A stretch of 5,434 nucleotides of DNA from Acidimicrobiaceae bacterium (lineage in GTDB: Bacteria > Actinomycetota > Acidimicrobiia > Acidimicrobiales > Ilumatobacteraceae), in NCBI GenBank assembly GCA_006515795.1, contig VFMC01000419.1:1-5434 (forward strand), given 5' to 3'. The notes beneath the pieces were generated by a model. The model was not told the DNA's origin. It ran no database searches and saw nothing but the letters and a program-made list of their open reading frames with translations. Shown here piece by piece: positions 1 to 4,964 of this stretch. The number at the start of each line of letters is the position of its first letter. Position 1 is the stretch's first letter. A program made the translations under genes and the position numbers.

Positions 1-2
1 CC

Positions 3-953
3 GGCGGCCCGAACGACGTGTTCGGCATCCAGATGCTCGGAAACACCTTGCTGCAGTGGGGTACCGAGGAGCAGAAGCATCACTACCTGCCGCGGCTGCT
101 GTCCGGCGCCGACGTGTGGTGCCAGGGGTACTCCGAACCGAATGCCGGCAGCGACCTGTCGAACCTCGGTCTCAAGGCCCAGCTCGATGGCGACCAGTGG
201 ATCTTGAACGGCCAGAAGATCTGGACCTCCGCAGGTCACCTCGCCGATCACATCTTCACCCTGGCCCGCACCGATCCCGACGCCCCCCGGCACAAGGGCA
301 TCTCGTTCCTGCTAGTCGACATGCGTCAGCCCGGGATCGAAGTGCGACCGATCAAGATGATCTCCGGCGAGAGCGAGTTCAATGAGGTGTTCTACACCGA
401 CGCGACCACGCCGAAGCACGAGGTCGTCGGTGGAGTGAACAACGGTTGGGCGGTGGCCATGACCCTGCTCGGATTCGAGCGTGGGGAGGCCGCGGCCACG
501 CTGCCGATCAGGTTCCAGGCCGAGGTCGATCGACTCGTCATCCTCGCCAAGGAGCGCGGCGTCGCCGACGATCCGATCATTCGCCAGCGGCTCGCCCAGT
601 GCTACGCCAAGGTGCAGATCATGCGCTTCAACGGCATGCGCGTGCTCACCCGCTTCCTCAAGGGCCACCACCCCGGTCCCGACGGGGCGATCTCCAAGCT
701 CTACTGGAGCGAATACCACAAGGAGATCACCGAGCTGTCGATCGACATCCTCGGTGCCGAGGCGATGATCCCCAGCGGCCGTCACCCGTCGAGCGCGTTC
801 CAGACCGACGACGCCGGAGCGCCGAACAGCAGCTGGAGCTGGGTCGGTACGTTCTTGAACGCCCGAGCCGGCACCATCTACGCCGGATCGTCGCAGGTGC
901 AGCGGAACATCATCGGCGAAATGGTGCTCGGGTTGCCGAAGGAACCCCGCTGA
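3..953 (+). CDS. Acyl-CoA dehydrogenase, 5' end outside window
   Basis: FAD-dependent flavoenzyme that would introduce the alpha-beta double bond into an acyl-CoA thioester, passing electrons to ETF. About 316 C-terminal residues are visible; the family is usually 380-400 residues. The frame is open to the left edge (GGPNDVFGIQMLG), so the true start lies outside; the GTG at 18 is internal. Visible landmarks are the family signature SEPNAGSD (132-155), the flavin-side beta-domain stretch KIWTSAGH, and the C-terminal IYAGSSQVQRNIIGE followed by VLGLP. In medium-chain enzymes the catalytic Glu sits in YEGT; here that position is Ala (882-884), so the base must lie elsewhere or the protein may work with a partner subunit. 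Many actinobacterial FadE paralogues read YGGTSEIQRN here, so this is not proof of inactivity. The acyl substrate cannot be inferred. The stop overlaps the next gene. Confidence 0.95.
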   Translation, partial: GGPNDVFGIQMLGNTLLQWGTEEQKHHYLPRLLSGADVWCQGYSEPNAGSDLSNLGLKAQLDGDQWILNGQKIWTSAGHLADHIFTLARTDPDAPRHKGISFLLVDMRQPGIEVRPIKMISGESEFNEVFYTDATTPKHEVVGGVNNGWAVAMTLLGFERGEAAATLPIRFQAEVDRLVILAKERGVADDPIIRQRLAQCYAKVQIMRFNGMRVLTRFLKGHHPGPDGAISKLYWSEYHKEITELSIDILGAEAMIPSGRHPSSAFQTDDAGAPNSSWSWVGTFLNARAGTIYAGSSQVQRNIIGEMVLGLPKEPR

Positions 954-1192
954 CCGCCTGGTTGCGCATCGCCTTCGCCGTTGCCGGGCGTCCCGGCCTG
1001 TGGATCACGGCAGTCCGCCAGGCCCGGCGGCTCGCACCAACGGCTTGGTGGCGTCATCGACCCTTCCTCCCGCTTCCGTCGCCCGCTTACGTTCGGTTCC
1101 GGTTGATCACGCAGTACGGATCGTCCGATCGTCGGCCCGAGTCAGCCGATGTGCTGAACTACCTGGCGTGGTGCAAGCAGGTGGACGGATGA
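950..1192 (+). CDS. Conserved-type small protein of unknown function
   Basis: An 80-residue basic, Trp/Arg-rich protein, with no function I can name. The visible core is an N-terminal amphipathic stretch (TAWLRIAFAVAGRPGLW), then RQARRLAP, then a proline-rich PFLPLPSPAYVRFRLITQYG motif, ending in LNYLAWCKQ. The coding frame remains open far upstream within the dehydrogenase, but that part is only a shadow. The start is uncertain: there is no ATG or GTG near the dehydrogenase stop. CTG at 950 overlaps that stop as CTGA and lies five bases after AAGGAA (939-944); TTG at 962 is the alternative but is poorly spaced. I choose CTG. The composition and the PAYVRFRL motif remind me of small proteins seen in other actinobacteria, which is recollection and not a search. 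Overlap with the dehydrogenase implies co-transcription. Confidence 0.62.
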   Translation: MTAWLRIAFAVAGRPGLWITAVRQARRLAPTAWWRHRPFLPLPSPAYVRFRLITQYGSSDRRPESADVLNYLAWCKQVDG

Positions 1193-1251
1193 GGGCTGGC
1201 CGAGGTATTCGGCATCCGCGCTCGGGGCGAGATCAGTAGGGTTCCCCGGTC

Positions 1252-1759
1252 ATGAGGAGCGCGCTGGTTCTGAACGCAACCTACGAGCCGCTCCGTGGTG
1301 CCGGCCCGTCGTGCCGCGTGCCTCGTGCTCGCCGACAAGGCCGATGTCGTCGAGGGTGACGGCACCTACCTGCACGCCGAATCGATCTCGGTGCCGAGCC
1401 CGCTGGTGATCCGGCTGCGCTACGTGGTGAAGGTGCCGTACCACCGTCGCACCGCGCTGTCGCGCCGAGCGGTGTTCGCCCGCGACGATCACTGCTGCCA
1501 GTACTGCGGCAGTCTCGCCGATTCGATCGACCACATCATGCCGAGGTCGCGGGGTGGTGAGCATGCGTGGGACAACGTGGCTGCGGCGTGTCGTCCGTGC
1601 AACCTGTCCAAGCGCGACCGCACGCCCGACGAAGCCGGGATGCGGTTGCGGCGACCGGCGATCGCTCCCCGCGAGATGACCTGGGTTGCGATCGCCGTCG
1701 CCCGCGTGCCCGATGCCTGGAAGCCGTATCTCGCCTGGCGGGTCGAGATGGCGAGTTGA
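1252..1759 (+). pseudogene. HNH endonuclease family gene with N-terminal frameshift
   Basis: Belongs to the actinobacterial HNH family resembling McrA-type nucleases, with a beta-beta-alpha metal finger. The ATG at 1252 opens with MRSALVLNATYEPL, the expected family N-terminus, then the frame is lost at CTCC (1291-1294). The rest (VVPARRAACLVLADKA onwards) continues in the next frame from GTG 1295 to TGA at 1757-1759. Two bases, most simply one CT of a CTCT run, appear to be missing. In the downstream part, numbering from 1295, I see the zinc knuckles CQYC (68-71) and CRPC (99-102), the DH of the HNH motif (79-80), PRSRGG (83-88) and the N of WDN (94). The catalytic region is thus intact. Upstream of ATG only a weak AGGG (1238-1241) is present. 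A shortened protein starting at GTG 1295 or 1298 is possible, but no binding site precedes it. A sequencing error would also explain the break. Confidence 0.85.
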
Positions 1760-1798
1760 GCCTGCGTTTCGTCCTGGCTGGAGGTCGATCGCCCGGCG

Positions 1799-2341
1799 TT
1801 GGTGCTCGGTTCGACGCAACCACTGGAGCAGATCGATGTCGGAGCCTGTGCGCGTGACGGCATCGACATCGTTCGCCGGCGGAGCGGGGGAGCGGCGGTG
1901 CTGGTGGTGCCCGGCGAGATGTTGTGGCTCGATGTGGTGATCCCTGCCGGCGACCGGTTGTGGCATGAAGACGTCGGAAGATCGATGTGGTGGCTGGGCG
2001 ATGTCTGGCGGGAGGCCTTGGAGAGCTGCGGTGTGGTCGGTGCCGCCGTGCATCGCGGCCCGGCGATGCACACGACGTGGTCCCGACTTTCCTGCTTCGA
2101 CGGTCTGGGGGCTGGGGAGGTGACGATCGCCGGGGTCAAGGCGGTCGGCATCAGCCAACGCCGAACGAGGGCGTGGGCCCGTCTGCAGTCGGCGATGCAC
2201 CTGGTGTGGCGTGGCGAGCAGTTGGCGGGGCTGTTCGCGCCGCCGCACCCGGCGACGGCCGAGATGGCCGAGCCGGTCCGGATCGCGGTCGACGTGGAAC
2301 GCCTCCGCACCGCTGTCGGCAACTCGCTCCAACAACGCTGA
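1799..2341 (+). CDS. Lipoate-protein ligase A family protein, short N-terminus
   Basis: Member of the BPL/LplA/LipB catalytic-domain family, which attaches or transfers lipoyl, octanoyl or biotinyl groups to carrier proteins. From TTG 1799 the protein has 180 residues. It shows the substrate-loop motif RRRSGG (26-31), VVPGEM, a WxDVVIPAGD strand, and GVKAVGISQRRTR with the conserved Lys at 114, equivalent to the KxSGSA lysine of E. coli LplA. The third Gly of the usual SGGGAV is Ala here. Family similarity begins further upstream in the same frame (SSWLEVDRPALVLGSTQ, from 1769), but a TGA at 1757-1759, the HNH stop, closes that frame. No ATG exists: candidates are CTG 1778, TTG 1799 and GTG 1802, with GGAGG at 1780-1784 lying 14 bases before TTG. 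About 30-40 residues of the normal N-terminus are therefore missing, by truncation or frame loss. The specific acyl substrate is not resolvable. Confidence 0.8.
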   Translation: MVLGSTQPLEQIDVGACARDGIDIVRRRSGGAAVLVVPGEMLWLDVVIPAGDRLWHEDVGRSMWWLGDVWREALESCGVVGAAVHRGPAMHTTWSRLSCFDGLGAGEVTIAGVKAVGISQRRTRAWARLQSAMHLVWRGEQLAGLFAPPHPATAEMAEPVRIAVDVERLRTAVGNSLQQR

Positions 2342-2587
2342 CTCGCGCCAGCAGTCCGCCGCCATGCATCCCGGAGTGGATCGGCGCCTGAGCCGGATTG
2401 CGGCGCCATCGATGCTGGACCCGGCCGACATCGATCCAGAACAGGCGACAGGAAGTGCGAACGCGGCGTCACGAACCCAGAACCCACGGTGGTGGCCACG
2501 AGGTCAGGGGGCCAATCTGAGCGCACGGCCTGTGCCAAGGCCCCAGCCGCGACTCTTTGCGCGACCGGCGGCTGACCGCCTGCGAAG

Positions 2588-2636
2588 GATCTGGGCCGAT
2601 TCCGTCTCGGTAGCCGCAAAATCCTCGGCCCAGATC
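2588..2636. repeat. 12-bp inverted repeat with 25-nt spacer
   Basis: GATCTGGGCCGA (2588-2599) is matched exactly by its reverse complement TCGGCCCAGATC (2625-2636). Three further pairs (GAA 2584-2586 with TTC 2637-2639) can form if one G is bulged. There is no T tract on either side, so it is a poor terminator. It could be a structured RNA, a binding site, or part of a dispersed intergenic repeat; function is unknown. Confidence 0.7.
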
Positions 2637-2675
2637 TTCACGGGCGCCGGGTCACCGCCAGATCTTCACCGGTGC
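2630..2675 (+). repeat. Short direct repeat, two 18-nt copies
   Basis: CCAGATCTTCACGGGCGC (2630-2647) is repeated as CCAGATCTTCACCGGTGC (2658-2675), 16 of 18 identical and offset by 28 bases. The first copy overlaps the right arm of the neighbouring inverted repeat, so the two structures may be parts of one unit. With only two copies this is not an array. Confidence 0.65.
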
Positions 2676-2708
2676 GCACCCCCGACCTCGACGCATCGCT
2701 GGCGCGCT

Positions 2709-2824
2709 CATCGCGAGGGGCGGTCGCCGGGCTCGGCTAGTGCGGGTGGGTTGTGTCGTGTTTTCCCGCGGGAAAACTGCGGGTGGTGTCGGCGACGTTG
2801 AACGGTCGCTGTAGCGCCGCGAAC
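2709..2824 (-). repeat. Palindromic dispersed element, copy 1
   Basis: First of two same-orientation copies in this window. The ungapped 69-base core (2732-2800) matches 4651-4719 at 58 of 69 positions; similarity continues left to CATCGCG (2709-2715) and, after a few unmatched bases, right through GCTGTAGCGC. The centre is an 18-bp perfect palindrome at 2760-2777, built on TTTTCCCGCGGGAAAA with a G-C closing pair. Outer arms GTCGCCG (2723-2729) and CGGCGAC (2790-2796) are complementary, giving a nested dyad. I assign it to the minus strand because it forms the 3' end of the minus-strand gene starting at 2901. Its class (REP-like, MITE, recombination site) is not established. Confidence 0.85.
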
Positions 2825-2901
2825 GGCACGGCCGCCAACTCAGCCTCATCCACCTCGTTTTGGACGAGTACCTGGTCGAGCCCGATCCGATCCGATGACA
2901 T
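2737..2901 (-). CDS. Small protein ending in repeat-encoded tail
   Basis: A 54-residue acidic small protein of unknown function. The start is well supported: ATG at 2901-2899 preceded by GGGAGG (2912-2907) with a five-base spacer. An upstream in-frame ATG at 2943 would add MVSREGFHDLREVL but lacks a comparable site. The N-terminal half (SSDRIGLDQVLVQNEVDEA) is unique. The C-terminal half, from about AALQ on, is encoded by the palindromic element and reads NVADTTRSFPAGKHD, near-identical to the tail of the nucleotidyltransferase at 4623-4964. The TAG stop lies inside the element where the other copy has CAG. It may be a genuine small gene, or the 5' stub of a longer gene interrupted by the element. 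I see no transmembrane segment or known domain. Confidence 0.5.
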   Translation of the reverse strand: MSSDRIGLDQVLVQNEVDEAELAAVPFAALQRPFNVADTTRSFPAGKHDTTHPH

Positions 2902-2906
2902 GAGAA

Positions 2907-2912
2907 CCTCCC
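2907..2912 (-). promoter_or_regulatory. Strong Shine-Dalgarno site of the small gene
   Basis: Read on the minus strand this is GGGAGG, followed by TTCTC and then ATG at 2901. It is the best ribosome binding site in the window and decides the start of the small gene in favour of 2901 over the in-frame ATG at 2943. Confidence 0.65.
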
Positions 2913-2969
2913 GAAGGTCGTGGAAACCCTCACGGGACACCATGTGTGACGCAGAACCAGTCGGCGAGC

Positions 2970-3011
2970 GTCGACCGTGGTCGACAGCGTGGTCGGCACG
3001 GCACGCCGTGC
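2970..3011. promoter_or_regulatory. Two successive 16-bp inverted repeats, putative operators
   Basis: GTCGACC-GT-GGTCGAC (2970-2985) and GCACGGC-AC-GCCGTGC (2996-3011) are both perfect dyads with seven-base arms and a two-base centre, separated by 10 bases (26 bases centre to centre). They lie in the region between the divergent small gene (start 2901) and the ATPase gene (start about 3049), where operators would be expected. The two have different sequences, so if they are operators they may bind different proteins. No clear -35/-10 pair could be assigned, and a chance GC-rich origin is possible. Confidence 0.35.
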
Positions 3012-3048
3012 TGATGGCGAGGAGCGGGTTCCGGTATGTTCGCCGGTG

Positions 3049-3806
3049 GTGACTCGAGCAGGGTCAGGGTTCTTGCGGTCGGTCTCGCTTCGCAAGGACG
3101 CGCCCGATGTCGGATACCCGTACGACCTGGCGGCCGTCGCGGAGTTGCACGCCGAGCCGATTCTGTTTGGCGACGTGACCGTCTTGGTTGGGCCGAACGG
3201 CAGTGGAAAGTCGACCCTGATCGAAGCGATAGCTGTGGCCGCCGGCCTCAACGCCGAAGGCGGGAGCAGCAACTTGCGCTTCACGACGATGTCGACACAC
3301 AGCGAGCTGTCCCGACACCTGGCGATGAGCTGGAACCGTCGCCCTCGATGGGGTTGGTTCCTTCGCGCCGAGACGTTCTACGGCATGGCCAGTCACATCG
3401 CGAGGGACAGCGCGGTCGACGAGCGCGGCCAACCGCTCGGCGTAGCCGGGCTGTTTCCAGACCTCCACGCCCAGTCACACGGTGAGTCCTTCCTTCGATT
3501 GATAGAGAGTCGATTCGGCGACGCCGGGTTCTACGTGATGGACGAGCCTGAGTCTGCGCTGTCGTTCCAAGGGCAGCTGGGTCTGTTGCGGTTCATGCAT
3601 GAAGCCGTGGCGGCCGGCTCCCAGTCGCCACACACTCGCCGGTGCTGATGCGGATGCCCGGAGCGACCATCTACGAGCTCGATGACGGCATCGCGGCCCG
3701 CGACTACGACGACCTCACAGTCGTTTCGCTGTGGCGGCGCTTCATGAATGCACCCGAGCGAATCCTCGACAGCCTTCTCGCCGACGATCCGACTGAGGTC
3801 CCCTGA
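3049..3806 (+). pseudogene. COG3910-type AAA ATPase, frameshifted near 3' end
   Basis: ABC/SMC-like predicted ATPase of the COG3910 type, probably cytosolic; the family's cellular role is poorly defined. Numbering from GTG 3049, I see FLRSVSL, the Walker A GPNGSGKST (48-56), HSEL, YFLRAE-like WFLRAETFYG, the family signature SHGESF (143-148) and Walker B FYVMDEPESALS (from 161). After AAGSQ the first frame runs into SPHTRRC and a stop at 3646-3648. The expected ending THSPVLMRMPGATIYEL resumes in another frame, with its VATHS beginning partly lost, and runs through RRFMNAPERILDSLL to TGA 3804-3806. Compared with the family sequence QFIVATHSP, seven bases are missing near 3625. The truncated protein lacks the H-loop region (THSP) needed for hydrolysis. 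GTG 3046 and 3049 are both possible starts, and neither has a good binding site. Third positions are less GC-rich than in the dehydrogenase gene. Confidence 0.85.
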
Positions 3807-4139
3807 CGTCTGACACCGGCCGGTACATCGGGGGCGCCAGCCTTGTTGAGCCAGCACCCTCGAAGTCCCGCATGTGTCCCTTCGTTCTCCGTGGTGCAGG
3901 GCACTCCCTCTGCCATGCAAGAACTCCCAGAGGAGATGGGCGGCGGGCCAGAAGTCGGTTCGTACGACATCAACGGCAGCACCGCTGTCCACACGCGAAA
4001 CACAGAGCGCGTCCTCGACCGACTCGCCTGGACCAGCGGTGAAATCGCCGTCGCCGTGCTCGCGACATGCGGTCCTGAACCCATCGACATCAGTGCGTCG
4101 CGCGCCGCAGGCAGATTGCATCGGACCGGCGGCCGTGGC
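3807..4139 (+). other. Stretch with no assignable gene
   Basis: Between the convergent ATPase and SnoaL-like genes. A plus-strand frame from ATG 3915 (MQELPEEMGGGPEVGSYD onwards) is open, with moderately GC-rich third positions and a protein-like passage (RVLDRLAWTSGEIAVAVLA), but it does not stop before running antisense through the whole SnoaL-like gene to 4559, so it cannot be called a gene as it stands. It may be a decayed remnant. I see no terminator hairpin with a T tract for either flanking gene. Confidence 0.4.
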
Positions 4140-4562
4140 CTATTTGCCGAGATACGAGCGATCCTCGTAGGGGAATCCGTTGAGTTGGCAATCCTTGGAC
4201 TCGTCGTATTCGTAGTACGCGCGAACCTCCGCGATCCGGCGTTCCTTCACGACGTACCATTCGCAGCCTCGGAACATCATCCGACTTCCGGTGCTCGGCA
4301 TCGTGTAAGCACAACTCCACTCGCTGACGACCTCGTCGCCGCTCCCAATCAGGTGGTCGATCTTCCAAGTCGGGTCGTAGACCTTCTTGAACTTTCGCCA
4401 GTAGTTAGCGAGATGGGTCGCGCCGTGGATGGGCGGATGGACGGTGGGCAGGAAGTAGTGGACGACGTCGTCGTCCAAGGTGCGGAGGAGATGGTCGATC
4501 TCACCCGTGTTGCATCCCGCGAAGTAGTCCAGAACCACCTCGATGTGTGCGTCAGCTGACAT
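4140..4562 (-). CDS. SnoaL-like / NTF2-like fold protein
   Basis: A 140-residue complete protein of the nuclear transport factor 2 superfamily (SnoaL-like polyketide-cyclase/isomerase type), a cone-shaped alpha+beta barrel that binds small hydrophobic ligands. Evidence is the N-terminal helix pattern (VVLDYFAGCNTGEIDHLLRT), the following LDDDVVHYFLP strand, PPIHGATHLANYWRKF, a tryptophan-rich strand DPTWKIDHLIGSGDEVV, EWSCAYTMPS, FRGCEWYVVKERRIAEVRAYY, and a typical family length. The ATG at 4562 is preceded by GAAGGG (4573-4568) with a five-base spacer. It lies 60 bases downstream of the nucleotidyltransferase stop and may be co-transcribed with it. Substrate and reaction are unknown; many members of this fold are catalytically inert, so enzyme activity is not implied. 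The gene appears intact. Confidence 0.88.
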   Translation of the reverse strand: MSADAHIEVVLDYFAGCNTGEIDHLLRTLDDDVVHYFLPTVHPPIHGATHLANYWRKFKKVYDPTWKIDHLIGSGDEVVSEWSCAYTMPSTGSRMMFRGCEWYVVKERRIAEVRAYYEYDESKDCQLNGFPYEDRSYLGK

Positions 4563-4622
4563 GGCATCCCTTCTCTCGCTGCATACGTCGCCCGGCCAGT
4601 GTCATCCTGCGATGTGTGAGCG

Positions 4623-4964
4623 TCAACTGCCCATCGCGCCCGGTCGCCGACTCGGCTGGTGCGGTGGCGTTCTGTCGCATTTTCCCGCGGGAAAATGCCG
4701 GGTGCTGTCGGCGACGTTGGGCTGTAGCGCGGCGAGCGCGCAGGTGAGGTCGAGACGGTCGGCGATGGCGGCGCGGAGATCGTCGTCGAGTTCGTAGATG
4801 GTGTCGACGTCGGTGGTGGAGGCGCGTACGCCCCGGTAGGCGACGTATGCGCCGCCGACCATGATGATGGTACGGACGAGTCCGCGTCGTTCAAGTTCGG
4901 CACCGACGTCGATGAGGTAGGACTCGATTTCGGTCCAGTCGAGTGGTCGGCCTGCGCCTGTCAC
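4623..4964 (-). CDS. Short nucleotidyltransferase (DUF6036/AbiEii-like) with repeat-encoded tail
   Basis: Pol-beta-type nucleotidyltransferase of the sort found as toxins or partners in toxin-antitoxin-like modules. With GTG 4964 the protein has 113 residues. It shows the fold's hallmarks: MVGGAYVAY (35-43) and TTDVD (50-54), where the Gly-Gly and the Asp pair match nucleotide and metal binding. The start is supported by GGAG (4974-4971) six bases upstream and by a GTGA overlap with the preceding XRE gene. Family members are usually about 150-200 residues; here similarity ends near residue 74 (DRLDLT) and the rest (ALAALQPNVADSTRHFPAGK and a Pro/Arg-rich end) comes from the palindromic element. 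The catalytic half of the domain may fold alone, but the third carboxylate region and downstream helices are absent, so activity is doubtful. The DUF6036 assignment is from memory of the motif pattern. Confidence 0.7.
   Translation of the reverse strand: MTGAGRPLDWTEIESYLIDVGAELERRGLVRTIIMVGGAYVAYRGVRASTTDVDTIYELDDDLRAAIADRLDLTCALAALQPNVADSTRHFPAGKCDRTPPHQPSRRPGAMGS
4632..4737 (-). repeat. Palindromic dispersed element, copy 2
   Basis: Second copy, same orientation as the one at 2709-2824. The inner dyad is longer here: a perfect 22-bp palindrome at 4677-4698, in which the TTTTCCCGCGGGAAAA core is flanked by GCA and TGC. In copy 1 the closing pair is G-C, here A-T, a compensatory change. Outer arms GTCGCCGA (4643-4650) and TCGGCGAC (4708-4715) pair over eight bases, extended by GCCC (4638-4641) with GGGC (4719-4722) across a small internal loop. 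On the minus strand it encodes the last third or so of the nucleotidyltransferase. Confidence 0.85.

Larger units (their letters stand above)
2342..2736 (+). other. Gene-poor stretch after the ligase gene
   Basis: I find no gene I can support here. Open frames on both strands are continuations of shadows from the ligase gene. Present are a GC-rich hairpin GGCGG-CTGA-CCGCC (2567-2580) without a T tract, the inverted repeat at 2588-2636, the direct repeat at 2630-2675, and the left end of the palindromic element from 2709. A weak dyad ATCGATG/CATCGAT occurs at 2409-2436. No convincing rho-independent terminator for the ligase gene is visible. Confidence 0.5.

Noticed and set aside
1250..2619. 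Long minus-strand open frames of 393 and 376 codons
   Set aside because: They lie antisense to the HNH and ligase genes, which have clear family motifs; their predicted proteins are Arg/Pro/His-rich and have no domain pattern, typical of high-GC shadow frames.
2760..2777. Palindrome as a bidirectional transcription terminator
   Set aside because: A perfect dyad with no loop gives at most a six-pair RNA stem, and no U tract follows on either strand.
3843..4559. Plus-strand open frame across the gene-poor stretch and the SnoaL-like gene
   Set aside because: Most of it is antisense to a well-supported gene with its own binding site; no family recognisable.
4598..4626. Promoter for the SnoaL-like gene with TTGACG (minus strand 4626-4621)
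   Set aside because: The hexamer overlaps the nucleotidyltransferase stop, and at 17 bases the -10 would be GACACT, too poor a match to claim.
2709..4737. CRISPR array
   Set aside because: Only two copies, 1.9 kb apart, with no regular spacers and no cas genes.
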